From contig UQIG01000002.1 of the NCBI GenBank assembly GCA_900541135.1, positions 1 to 64,000 of the forward strand: a stretch of 64,000 nt of DNA, given 5' to 3'. The notes below the pieces were generated by a model. That model saw only the letters and a program-made list of their open reading frames with translations, was not told the DNA's origin and did not search any database. A program made the position numbers and the translations under genes. This DNA comes from an uncultured Collinsella sp. (GTDB taxonomy: Bacteria > Actinomycetota > Coriobacteriia > Coriobacteriales > Coriobacteriaceae). Positions 50,359 to 58,980 of this stretch are shown here, piece after piece (positions within the stretch are counted from its first letter, which is position 1; every line of letters starts with the position of its first letter).

Positions 50359-51378
50359 GTGGGGACCGCGATCGACATGGCATTTGACGGCGCGACGCTT
50401 GCCGCCTGCCCGCTTTCGGCACTGGTGCTCTCGTTCGCCTTCTACGGTTTTTGCGGCTGGGCATGGGAATCGACAGTTTGCGCCATGCTCAACCACGGAC
50501 GCTTTGCCAACAGCGGCTTTTTGCTGGGACCGTGTTGCCCCATCTATGGCGCGGGCGGCATTGCCTGCTGGCTGCTGTTGCGCGGGATTCCTGACGCGTC
50601 GAGCCAGTTTGTCGCTGCAGCGCTCGTATGCAGTGTGATTGAGTACAGCGTGGGCGTGCTGTTGGAAAAAACAACGGGCGCTCGCTTTTGGGATTACTCG
50701 CACCTGCCGTTTAACTTGCACGGACGCATCTGTCTGTACTGGGCCTGCGCGTTTGGCTTGGGTGCGTTGTGTATTTGCCGTTTAGTGGAGCCGGCATTGC
50801 TGGGGCTGCTTGGCCATCTGCCGGTGCTGATTGTGCGGCTGTCCGCCTTTATCGTCGCGGTCGCGATGATGGTCGACGCGGTGTGCTCGTTGGCGAGCTG
50901 GCGGCGTCTGTCCGATCAGCTGGAGCGCGTGCGCGCCGACCTTGCCGATCGCATCAACGAATCGCTTGCCGATGCCTCGGACTCAATGCTCGAACGTATT
51001 CCCGATTCTACGATTGACTCGGTGGCACAGACGCACATCCGTAGCCGTGCCGTTAACGCGTGGCTGGCCGAGCTGGGTGACGCCGCGCTCGATGCCCTGC
51101 GCGAGAAGGCTTCGATGCCGACGTTTATCGCGGATGGTGCTCGCGGCCTGGCGCTTGCCGCCCGCCGCGTGGCCGATGCCGCGCCGAACATGCCGCGTCC
51201 GTCGCTCAGTCGTCGCCTTGCCGGCAAGCGCATGAGCCGTCCGGTGCCAAGCGTGTCACTCAGCCGACGCGACCTGCGCTTCTTCAATGCCTTCCCGCGC
51301 TTGCGCATCAACCGCTACGAAGGTGTCATCCGAGCTACCGACCTCCGCGACCGAGCCCGCGAGCTGTTCCGCCGCTAG
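50359..51378 (+). CDS. Putative ABC transporter-type IV (CmpB-like) membrane protein
   Basis: 339-aa protein of the PF06541-like type: five to six membrane helices in residues 18-185 (FAFYGFCGWAWESTVC, NSGFLLGPCCPIYGAGG, then EYSVGVLLEKTTGARFWDYS and LHGRICLYWACAFGLGA), then a long cytoplasmic tail rich in Arg and Ala (~185-339). GTG 50359 follows AGGAGAGG at about six bases. Encoded with an HD protein as in related species. Transport role not proven. Confidence 0.82.
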   Translation: MGTAIDMAFDGATLAACPLSALVLSFAFYGFCGWAWESTVCAMLNHGRFANSGFLLGPCCPIYGAGGIACWLLLRGIPDASSQFVAAALVCSVIEYSVGVLLEKTTGARFWDYSHLPFNLHGRICLYWACAFGLGALCICRLVEPALLGLLGHLPVLIVRLSAFIVAVAMMVDAVCSLASWRRLSDQLERVRADLADRINESLADASDSMLERIPDSTIDSVAQTHIRSRAVNAWLAELGDAALDALREKASMPTFIADGARGLALAARRVADAAPNMPRPSLSRRLAGKRMSRPVPSVSLSRRDLRFFNAFPRLRINRYEGVIRATDLRDRARELFRR

Positions 51379-51461
51379 CCGGGACGGGGTGGGGCCAGCT
51401 CCTGTGGTCCTCGCGTTTCTCATTGGTTTCTCGCCCGTTGCTGCGCCGTTTCCAAGATTGC

Positions 51462-51551
51462 GGCACCGTCGGCGACGGCAAGATTTGGGTCGAGCCGGTC
51501 GAGGAAGTCATCCGCATCCGTACCGGCGAACACGGCCCCGCCGCGGTGTAG
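51462..51551 (+). pseudogene. C-terminal relic of a nitrogen regulatory P-II protein
   Basis: The translation GTVGDGKIWVEPVEEVIRIR then TGEHGPAAV and stop matches the last ~29 residues of GlnB/GlnK (TGxIGDGKIFVxPVExxIRIRTGE). The upstream frame (51379-51461) no longer resembles P-II, so ~85 residues including the T-loop are gone. A genuine relic in a spacer otherwise empty of genes. A partial hairpin (51570-51600) follows. Confidence 0.75.
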
Positions 51552-51632
51552 AACAATCTTTCGCCTGACGGGCGTGCCTCTCTTGGGGTGCGCCCGTTCT
51601 CGTCTACAATATCGTGCAGACGAAGGAGAGGC

Positions 51633-52496
51633 ATGCCCATGATCAAGATGTTTGCGAGTGACTTAGACGGAACGCTGCTGAATGCCCTACACGAGGCCGA
51701 CGGAACCATCCGCCGCGCCATTCGCGAGCTGACCGAAGCCGGGCTGCATGTGGTTCCCGCGACCGGACGCTCGACGCTGCCGATCGGCGAGCATGGCTTC
51801 ACAGGTCTGGCACTCGACGCCTGCTGCTCCAACGGATCCATCGTGCGCGACAGCCATGGTGAGGTGCTCAAGACCTGGACCATCGACCCGCAGGTTACCG
51901 AGGAGCTGCTCAAAGCGTTCCCGGACATCTGCTTCGACTGCTCCACGCCCGACGGCATGTTCTCGAGCGGTTCGTTCGAGATGCACCAGGCGGGCTTTAA
52001 AAAGGACAGTCCTATCAAGCGCATCGTGATGCGCGGCATGCGTGCACGTGGCGGGTATCACGAGGAACAGTATTTCGACCAGTCGATCGGTGACATCCTG
52101 CGTCATGACGTGTGCAAAATCAACTGCCGCGTGACCTCGCCCGAGCTGGAGCGCGACCTTAAGGCATATTTGGCTGAGCGATCGGACCGCGTGGTCAACG
52201 CGCCGTTCGATCCGGTGATGTTCGAGATCACGGACGTGGCGTGCAACAAGGGCGAGAGCGTGGCGTGGCTGGCGGGCTATTACGGTATTGCCGAGGACGA
52301 GGTCGCGGTCTACGGCGACGGCGGCAACGACATTGCCATGCTCAAACGCTTCCGCCACAGCTACGCGACCAAAAACGCAAGCGATGCCGCCAAGGCCGCC
52401 GCGAGCGCGACCATCGGCAGCTGCATGGTCCACGCCGTCCCCAAACACATGCTCGCCACCATGCACAAGCAAAATTCCCGCACCGTCATCGAATAA
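51633..52496 (+). CDS. HAD-superfamily hydrolase (Cof type)
   Basis: 287-aa sugar-phosphate-type phosphatase of the Cof/YbiV class. Motif I FASDLDGTLLN, motif II VPATGRS, and motif III/IV CNKGESVAWL then YGDGGNDIAML are intact, with a C2 cap domain between. AAGGAGAGG precedes ATG 51633; the upstream frame to 51588 is unsupported. Broad-specificity phosphatases; substrate unknown. TACAAT (51605-51610) may be the -10 box. Confidence 0.9.
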   Translation: MPMIKMFASDLDGTLLNALHEADGTIRRAIRELTEAGLHVVPATGRSTLPIGEHGFTGLALDACCSNGSIVRDSHGEVLKTWTIDPQVTEELLKAFPDICFDCSTPDGMFSSGSFEMHQAGFKKDSPIKRIVMRGMRARGGYHEEQYFDQSIGDILRHDVCKINCRVTSPELERDLKAYLAERSDRVVNAPFDPVMFEITDVACNKGESVAWLAGYYGIAEDEVAVYGDGGNDIAMLKRFRHSYATKNASDAAKAAASATIGSCMVHAVPKHMLATMHKQNSRTVIE

Positions 52497-52497
52497 T

Positions 52498-52524
52498 GTG
52501 ACAAAGGGACAGCCCCTTTTTCAC
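52498..52524. repeat. GGGAC-loop hairpin, copy G6
   Basis: GTGACAAA and TTTTTCAC (one mismatch) around GGGACAGCCCC, just past the HAD stop. A relative at 52931-52961 (ATGTGACAAA / TTCGTCACAT, loop GAGGCTGCCCC) keeps the arms but lost GGGAC. Confidence 0.55.
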
Positions 52525-52622
52525 GAGAACCCTGCACCTTTGGCATGCGAACATATATTCGTATATATAACTAAGTTTTGATAGAATCGGTATCGTTGGC
52601 GGCAGTTCCATGTGCCGGGCAA

Positions 52623-52643
52623 CGCCCTCCATCTGATGGGAGG
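52623..52643 (+). promoter_or_regulatory. SD-sequestering hairpin before the small hydrophobic ORF
   Basis: CGCCCTCCAT pairs across a CTG loop with ATGGGAGGTG, with one mismatch and one G-U pair, hiding the GGGAGG ribosome site (52638-52643). Sequestered sites of this kind are common in type I toxin mRNAs. Confidence 0.5.
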
Positions 52644-52651
52644 TGATGCCC

Positions 52652-52777
52652 ATGACCGATTTGATTGATTTCGTGAGACTTCTGACCGCTTTGGTCTCGT
52701 TCTTCACGGCGCTTGTCGGCCTTTCCGAGGCACTCAAGCAGCGTTCGAAGCGCAACAGAAGGGGTCGCCGCCGCTAA
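52652..52777 (+). CDS. Small hydrophobic peptide, candidate type I toxin
   Basis: 41-aa peptide: MTDLIDFVRLLTALVSFFTA and a hydrophobic helix to ~residue 25, then KQRSKRNRRGRRR, a strongly basic tail. This charge pattern (one membrane helix plus cationic C-terminus) matches Fst/TxpA-like type I toxins and holin-like toxins. GGGAGG is eight bases before ATG 52652; a second in-frame ATG is at 52646. A TAGAAT box (52578-52583) lies upstream and an imperfect stem (52809-52845) downstream. Family assignment is tentative. Confidence 0.5.
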   Translation: MTDLIDFVRLLTALVSFFTALVGLSEALKQRSKRNRRGRRR

Positions 52778-52986
52778 GGCGTTGACCCCCTAATGCAAAC
52801 AACGGCGCTGCCCAGCTTTCCAGAACTTGGGCTGCCGTCGACACTATTCTACCCACGAATGACATTTTGGACAATCGGTAATGCCGCTCTAAAAGCCTGG
52901 CACAACCGGCACAACCTAGGCGGTCGCTGGATGTGACAAAGAGGCTGCCCCTTCGTCACATTCCAAATATTGCCTTTACGTGTTGA

Positions 52987-53030
52987 TGCACACGGTGTGC
53001 AATAATACTCGCACTGTGCAATAGCGCACA
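52987..53030 (+). promoter_or_regulatory. Palindromic sites upstream of the TetR gene
   Basis: TGCACACGGTGTGCA (52987-53001) and TGTGCAATAGCGCACA (53015-53030) share TGTGC/GCACA half-sites, 23-66 bases before the TTG start; suited to autoregulation by a TetR dimer. Confidence 0.45.
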
Positions 53031-53052
53031 GGCTGAGTAACAAGGAGGACGC

Positions 53053-53763
53053 TTGTCCCAGCTCGAGAAATGCGATCGCCGGTCCCTTCGCTCACAGCGT
53101 GCCCTTCGCCAGGCACTTGCCAGCGAACTTGCCGAAAGCGGCGACCTTTCGCGCATTAATGTCGCGTCGCTCACCGAGCGCGCTGGCCTTACGCGCCGCA
53201 CGTTCTATTCGCACTACCGCGATATTCCCGACTTTATCAATCAAATCGAGGACGGCTTGCTGGCCGAGATTCGTGAGCACATTGAGCTCATCACCGCAGC
53301 TCAACTGCCCGATCTCTATCACAACATCGATGAGCTCGAGCCGGCGCCCGGTTCGGTTGAGTTGCTGCGCTACCTTGCGGCCAACCGCGATTTGATCGGA
53401 TCACTGCTGGGTCCGGGCGGCGACCAGGCCTTCATTAAAAGAATCATCGATACCGCTCGTGAGGCTGTGGTACCGCGTGCGCAGACGGGCATTTTGGGCT
53501 TGGCGCTGGGTACATTCTTTGACTACTACGTTACCTACGTCGTGAGCGCCGAGGTCGGCCTGATTCAGCGCTGGTTTGAGCGTGGGCTCACCGAATCGCC
53601 CGAGGCCATGGCGCGCATTATGACGGTTATCGCCTTTGTGCGTCCCGGCGACCTATATGGCCAACCCATCGATATTAACGTGCCGGAGTACGGCATGAAG
53701 TTATTGAATTTGCAGCTCGAGGACGCGGTCGACACCGCCGCAACCATCGAGTCCAACAACTAA
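53053..53763 (+). CDS. TetR-family transcriptional regulator
   Basis: 236-aa regulator. The N-terminal HTH is SRINVASLTERAGLTRRTFY then SHYRDIPDFINQIE (~33-66), and the C-terminal half is a TetR ligand/dimer domain. Start TTG 53053 sits four bases after AAGGAGG; no ATG alternative is near. It is 12 bases upstream of the 1595-aa activase-type gene, so the two are co-transcribed. The inducer may be a fatty acyl or hydroxyacyl-CoA; this is inferred only from the neighbour. Confidence 0.85.
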   Translation: MSQLEKCDRRSLRSQRALRQALASELAESGDLSRINVASLTERAGLTRRTFYSHYRDIPDFINQIEDGLLAEIREHIELITAAQLPDLYHNIDELEPAPGSVELLRYLAANRDLIGSLLGPGGDQAFIKRIIDTAREAVVPRAQTGILGLALGTFFDYYVTYVVSAEVGLIQRWFERGLTESPEAMARIMTVIAFVRPGDLYGQPIDINVPEYGMKLLNLQLEDAVDTAATIESNN

Positions 53764-53775
53764 GAGGAGAGACAG

Positions 53776-56700
53776 ATGAGCAAACTCGTCGAGGGCATCA
53801 AGGACCGTGTGGTCGTTGCCGCACGCGAGGCCGCGCCCGCCGTGGTGGACGCCGCGCAGAAGGCCGCGACCGCGGCTGCCGAGAAAGTTGCTGAGGCAGT
53901 TGCCGATGCCAAGAAAACGGCAGGGGAGACGTCCGTCGCTAGCGAGCCCGCCACCGCCGCTGAGCCCCTAGCCGCCACCGCCGCCCAGGCCCCCGAAGGC
54001 GCGATCTTCAACCCCGAGGCCGCCCGCGGCAACCTGCACCTGGGCATCGACGTGGGCTCCACCACCGTTAAGCTCGCTGTGCTCAACGACGACAACCAGA
54101 TTGTCTACGCCAAGTACCAGCGTCACCACACCGACGTCCGCGCTTGCGCCCGCGACCTGTTCGAGGGTGCCGCGACCGTGCTGCCGACGGCCCAGATGAC
54201 CTGCGCCATTACCGGCTCGGGCGGCCTGCTGCTGTCCCAGTGGCTCGACCTGGAGTTTGTCCAGGAGGTCATTGCCAGCAAGCGTGCCGTCGAGACCCTC
54301 ATCCCGGCCACCGATGTCGCCATCGAGCTGGGCGGCGAGGACGCCAAGATCATCTACTTTGACAACGGCATCGAGCAGCGCATGAACGGTACCTGCGCCG
54401 GCGGTACGGGCGCGTTCATCGACCAGATGGCAACCCTGCTGCACACCGATGCCAGCGGCCTTAACGAACTCGCGGCCAACGCCACCACCATCTATCCCAT
54501 CGCCAGCCGCTGCGGCGTCTTTGCCAAGACCGACGTCCAACCGCTGCTCAACGAAGGCGCCCGCCCCGAGGACGTGGCTGCCTCCATCTTCCAGGCTGTC
54601 GTGACCCAGACCATCTCGGGCCTGGCGTGCGGCCGTCCCATCCGCGGCAACGTCGCCTTCCTGGGCGGCCCGCTGCAGTATCTCTCCGAGCTGCGCCACC
54701 GCTTCTACCTCACGCTCAACCTGGACGAGGAGCACCGTATCGTGCCCCAAAACGCTCACCTGTTTGTGGCGAGCGGTGCCGCCATGGCGCACGAGTCCAA
54801 CAAGCTCAGCACGTTCCCGCAGCTCATCAAGGCCATCGATGCCCTGGGTGACACGCAGGGTGCCGAGGTCGAGCGTCTGGATCCGCTTTTTGCCACCGAC
54901 GAGGACTTTGCCGAGTTCAAGAACCGCCACGACACCGAGGTCGTCCCCAAGGGCAAGCTCGACGGCTACACCGGCCGCGTGTTCATCGGTATCGACGCCG
55001 GCTCCACCACCATGAAGGCCGCGCTCGTGGGCGAGGACGGCCAGCTGTTGCACACCTGGTACGGCAACAACAACGGTGACATCCTGGGCACGGCCAAGGT
55101 CATCATGGCCGATTTCTACAACCACATCCCCGCCGGCTGCACCATCGGCCACGTGACCACTACGGGCTACGGCGAGGCGCTGCTCATCGAGGCGCTCAAG
55201 GCCGACTCCGGCGAGATCGAGACCGTTGCGCACCTGCGCGGCGCCAAGGCATTCCTGCCCGGCGTCGAGTTTATTCTGGACATTGGCGGCCAGGACATGA
55301 AGTGCCTGCGCGTCAAGGACGGCGTCATCGAGCACATCATGCTCAACGAGGCCTGCTCGTCGGGCTGCGGCAGCTTTATCGAGAGCTTCGCCGTCTCTAT
55401 GAACATGGACGTGCGCGCGTTCGCCAACGCCGCCATCCATGCCAAAGCCCCGGTCGACCTGGGAAGTCGCTGCACGGTCTTTATGAACTCGCGCGTCAAG
55501 CAGGCGCAAAAGGAAGGCGCCACGGTGGGCGACATCGCCGCCGGCCTGTCCTATTCCGTCATCAAGAATGCCCTGTTCAAGGTCATTAAGCTGCGCGATC
55601 CCAAGGAGATCGGCAGCCAGGTAATCGTCCAGGGCGGCACCTTTATGTCCGATGCCACGCTGCGCGCGTTTGAGCAGCTCACCGGCGTTCATGCCGTGCG
55701 TCCCGACATCGCCGGCTGCATGGGCGCCTACGGTGCGGCCCTGCTCGCCCGCGATCGCGCCGGCGCCGACGGCACCTCGACCATTCTTTCGGCTGAGGAC
55801 ATCGCGCACCTCACCGTGACGCAAAAGCATGTCCGCTGCGGCCGTTGCTCCAACAACTGCCAGCTTACCGTCAACGACTTTGGCGGCGGTAGGCGCTTCA
55901 TTACCGGCAACCGCTGCGAGAAGGGCGCCGGCCACAAAAAGCAGAAGACTGAGGCCCCCAACCTCTTCAAAAAGAAAAACGAGCTGCTCTTTGACCGCGA
56001 GGTCCTGAGCCCCGACGAGGCCCCGCGCGGCACCGTGGGTATCCCGCGCGCACTCAACATGTACGAGAACTACCCCTTCTGGCATGCGTTCTTTACGCGC
56101 CTGGGCTTTAGCGTGCAGCTGTCCGACCAGTCGAGCAAAAAGACCTACCAGGCGGGCATCGAGTCCATGCCGTCCGAGAGCGTGTGCTATCCGGCCAAGA
56201 TGAGCCACGGCCACGTGATGAACCTCATTGACCGTGACGTCGACTTTATCTGGATGCCGTGCGTGCGCTGGGAGCGCAAGGAGGATCCGACCGCCGGCAA
56301 CTGCTATAACTGCCCCATCGTCATGAGCTACCCCACGGCGCTGGCGCTCAACATCGACGAGATCCGTGAGCAGAACATCGAGTTCCTGTACCCGTTTGTG
56401 CCCTATCACGACAAGACCGAGCTCAAGCGCCGTCTATACCAGGTGCTCGCCGTCGACCGTGTGGCCGATGCTGAGGCCGGTCGCGGTCGCGTGCGCGGTC
56501 CCAAGATCACGCGCTCTGAGGTCGATGCCGCCGTCAACGCCGCCTACGAGGCCGACGCGCGTTTTCACGAGGACATCCAGACCATGGGCGAGGAGGCCCT
56601 TAAGTGGGTCGAGGACCACGGCGGCCACGGCATCGTACTCGCCGGTCGTCCCTACCATAACGACCCCGAGATCAACCATGCCCTGCCCGAGCTTATCTCG

Positions 56701-58563
56701 AGCTTTGGCTTTGCGGTCTTTACCGAGGATTCGCTCGCGCATCTGGTGAAGCCCGAGCGTCCGATTCGCGTCGTCGATCAGTGGATGTATCACAGCCGCC
56801 TGTACGCCGTCGCCCGTTTTGTGACGATGCGCAACGACCTGGACCTGATCCAGCTCAATTCCTTCGGCTGCGGCCTGGACGCTCTGACCACTGATCAGGT
56901 GCAGGAGATCCTGGAGGCCAGCGGCAAGATTTACACCGTGCTTAAGATTGACGAGGTGTCCAACTTGGGCGCCGCGCGTATCCGTATTCGCTCGCTCATG
57001 GCGGCGCTCAAGGACCAGGAGGCCGAGCGCTTGGCCGAGGCTACGGCCGCGGGCGAGACTTACGAGCAGGGCGATGCCGCGCCGGTGGCGCCCTCCACGG
57101 ATGCCCCCGCGTTCGCGAGCCGTAAGTACACGTTCGAGGCGCAGCGCGAGAGTGCTTCGACCGCGTGGCCCAAGGTGCCCTTTACCGAGCAGATGCGCGA
57201 GGAGGGCTACACCATCCTGTGCCCGCAGATGGCGCCGATCCACTTTGACCTGGTCAAAGAGGTGTTCCGTGGTGCTGGCTACAACTTGGAGCTGCTGCCC
57301 TCGACCGATCACGATGCCGTCGAGGCCGGCCTGCGCTACGTGAACAACGACATCTGCTATCCGTCGATCCTGGTGACGGGCCAGATCATGGAGGCCATCG
57401 AGAGCGGTCGATACGACCTGTCCAAGACAGCCGTGGTTATCAGCCAGACCGGCGGCGGCTGCCGTGCCACCAACTACATCGCACTCATCCGCAAGGCCCT
57501 GCGCGAGAGCGGCCACCCCGAGATCCCGGTGATCTCGCTTTCGGCCGTGGCGCTGGGCGAGGACAACCCTGGCTTTAAGATTACGCCGGCGCTGCTTAAG
57601 CAGGCAGTCTACGCGGTGCTCTTTGGCGACGTGATGATGCAGATGCTCTATCGCTGCCGCCCGTACGAGGCTACGCCCGGTGCCGCCAACGCGCTCTACG
57701 AGGAGTACATGGCGCGCGCTCGCAAGCTGGCGCCCAAGTTTAACCGCCACAACTACACCAAGCTGTGCCGCGAGGCCATCCGCGCGTTCGACACCATGCC
57801 GCTCGTGGGCGAGGGTACCAAGCCGCGCGTGGGCGTGGTCGGCGAGATCCTGGTCAAGTTCCATCCCACAGCCAACAACCACGTGGTCGATGTCATCGAG
57901 CGCGAGGGCTGCGAGGCCGTGGTGCCGGGTCTGCTCGACTTTTTCCTGTACTCCATGAGCAACGCCGAGCTGCAGAAGGACGAGTTGGGAAGCTCCGCTA
58001 CCACGCGCGCTGGTATGCAGGCGCTCATCAAGCTCGTGGACTGGATGCGCACGCCGGTGGAGGAGATGCTCGAGAAGTCCCGCCGCTTCGAGGCGCCCGA
58101 GCGCATCGGCACCATGGCCGACAAGGCCCGCACGGTGCTTTCGGTGTGCAACAACATGGGCGAGGGCTGGCTGCTCACGGCTGAGATGCTCGATCTGATT
58201 GACCACGGTGCGCCCAACATCATCTGCACGCAGCCCTTCGCGTGCCTGCCCAATCACGTGGTGGGCAAGGCCGTGATTAAGGAGCTGCGCCGCCAGCATC
58301 CCGAGAGCAACATCGTTGCGGTGGACTATGATCCTGGTGCGTCCGAGGTCAACCAGCTCAACCGTATTAAGCTCATGATCAGCGTGGCCAAGGAAAACAT
58401 GCGCGCCGGCAAGGGCTTTAAGCTTGAGAAGGTGGCGCCGCTCGCGATGGACGAGGTCACCGGCCAGATGCGTGCCCACGACGGCTGCGTGAGCTGCGGT
58501 TCGGTCGATGAGAGCGCCGTGGCGTCGGTCGCTGAGCGCCTGGGACGCGGCATTAAGAAGTAG
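53776..58563 (+). CDS. 2-hydroxyacyl-CoA dehydratase activase-type protein (BadF/BcrA + DUF2229)
   Basis: 1595-aa protein. Residues 1-70 are an Ala/Lys/Glu-rich segment, then two ASKHA ATPase domains: LGIDVGSTTVKLAVLNDD with CAGGTGAFIDQMA (~85-370), and IGIDAGSTTMKAALVGEDG with ACSSGCGSFIESFAVSMN (~400-660). HVRCGRCSNNCQLTVNDFGG supplies cluster Cys. DUF2229 and HgdB-like parts follow (~755-1550), ending HDGCVSCGSVDES. Such fused activases drive electrons at low potential to radical dehydratases. No dehydratase subunits are here, so its partner is elsewhere or it works alone. It is behind a TetR gene. Confidence 0.88.
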   Translation: MSKLVEGIKDRVVVAAREAAPAVVDAAQKAATAAAEKVAEAVADAKKTAGETSVASEPATAAEPLAATAAQAPEGAIFNPEAARGNLHLGIDVGSTTVKLAVLNDDNQIVYAKYQRHHTDVRACARDLFEGAATVLPTAQMTCAITGSGGLLLSQWLDLEFVQEVIASKRAVETLIPATDVAIELGGEDAKIIYFDNGIEQRMNGTCAGGTGAFIDQMATLLHTDASGLNELAANATTIYPIASRCGVFAKTDVQPLLNEGARPEDVAASIFQAVVTQTISGLACGRPIRGNVAFLGGPLQYLSELRHRFYLTLNLDEEHRIVPQNAHLFVASGAAMAHESNKLSTFPQLIKAIDALGDTQGAEVERLDPLFATDEDFAEFKNRHDTEVVPKGKLDGYTGRVFIGIDAGSTTMKAALVGEDGQLLHTWYGNNNGDILGTAKVIMADFYNHIPAGCTIGHVTTTGYGEALLIEALKADSGEIETVAHLRGAKAFLPGVEFILDIGGQDMKCLRVKDGVIEHIMLNEACSSGCGSFIESFAVSMNMDVRAFANAAIHAKAPVDLGSRCTVFMNSRVKQAQKEGATVGDIAAGLSYSVIKNALFKVIKLRDPKEIGSQVIVQGGTFMSDATLRAFEQLTGVHAVRPDIAGCMGAYGAALLARDRAGADGTSTILSAEDIAHLTVTQKHVRCGRCSNNCQLTVNDFGGGRRFITGNRCEKGAGHKKQKTEAPNLFKKKNELLFDREVLSPDEAPRGTVGIPRALNMYENYPFWHAFFTRLGFSVQLSDQSSKKTYQAGIESMPSESVCYPAKMSHGHVMNLIDRDVDFIWMPCVRWERKEDPTAGNCYNCPIVMSYPTALALNIDEIREQNIEFLYPFVPYHDKTELKRRLYQVLAVDRVADAEAGRGRVRGPKITRSEVDAAVNAAYEADARFHEDIQTMGEEALKWVEDHGGHGIVLAGRPYHNDPEINHALPELISSFGFAVFTEDSLAHLVKPERPIRVVDQWMYHSRLYAVARFVTMRNDLDLIQLNSFGCGLDALTTDQVQEILEASGKIYTVLKIDEVSNLGAARIRIRSLMAALKDQEAERLAEATAAGETYEQGDAAPVAPSTDAPAFASRKYTFEAQRESASTAWPKVPFTEQMREEGYTILCPQMAPIHFDLVKEVFRGAGYNLELLPSTDHDAVEAGLRYVNNDICYPSILVTGQIMEAIESGRYDLSKTAVVISQTGGGCRATNYIALIRKALRESGHPEIPVISLSAVALGEDNPGFKITPALLKQAVYAVLFGDVMMQMLYRCRPYEATPGAANALYEEYMARARKLAPKFNRHNYTKLCREAIRAFDTMPLVGEGTKPRVGVVGEILVKFHPTANNHVVDVIEREGCEAVVPGLLDFFLYSMSNAELQKDELGSSATTRAGMQALIKLVDWMRTPVEEMLEKSRRFEAPERIGTMADKARTVLSVCNNMGEGWLLTAEMLDLIDHGAPNIICTQPFACLPNHVVGKAVIKELRRQHPESNIVAVDYDPGASEVNQLNRIKLMISVAKENMRAGKGFKLEKVAPLAMDEVTGQMRAHDGCVSCGSVDESAVASVAERLGRGIKK

Positions 58564-58591
58564 CTGGCCTGCTATGGGCTGGATATGAGAC

Positions 58592-58628
58592 AAACGGGTG
58601 GTGGCCGTACCGGCTACCACCCGTTTTT
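58592..58628 (+). terminator. Terminator of the activase-type gene
   Basis: AAACGGGTGGTGGCC and GGCTACCACCCGTTT around GTAC, followed by TTTG. Strong stem. Confidence 0.85.
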
Positions 58629-58806
58629 GCTTGGACATATGTTGCGTAAACGCCCCGACTATCACCCTTTGCGAACTCAGATTTCGGAAGTATGCGGCAA
58701 AATCTGAATAGACCGAGCACACCGAATATGTCCAAGCCCTGTACCTGCGGTTTTATTGGCGGAAAATCGGGGGGTGCTCAAGGGTTCCGGAATTTGCCGC
58801 ATACTT
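58626..58806. repeat. Compound palindromic region with competing stems
   Basis: GCTTGGACATAT (58628-58639) pairs with ATATGTCCAAGC, CAGATTT with AAAATCTG inside it. GGAAGTATGCGGCAAA (58687-58702) is in that loop but also perfectly complements TTTGCCGCATACTTCC (58791-58806). The stems exclude each other. No gene is visible in 58629-58980. Confidence 0.6.
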
Positions 58807-58980
58807 CCGCAAACGACGTCTCGGTGGCACAAAAAATCGCCCTCGGAACCCTGAGATAATGAACAGATGTAGCCGTTCGCCGCAAATTACCGTCCGTTTA
58901 TAGAACCCACCCCCAGTGTGCAGCCCTCTTACGGTTGAATAAATACACATCTATGGAGTTACGTAAGAGAGGACCGTCCC

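Noticed and set aside
53968..56409. An 813-codon minus-strand frame and a 762-codon one at 56434-58722
   Set aside because: Antisense shadows of the activase gene; third-position GC keeps them open and they have no motifs or ribosome sites.
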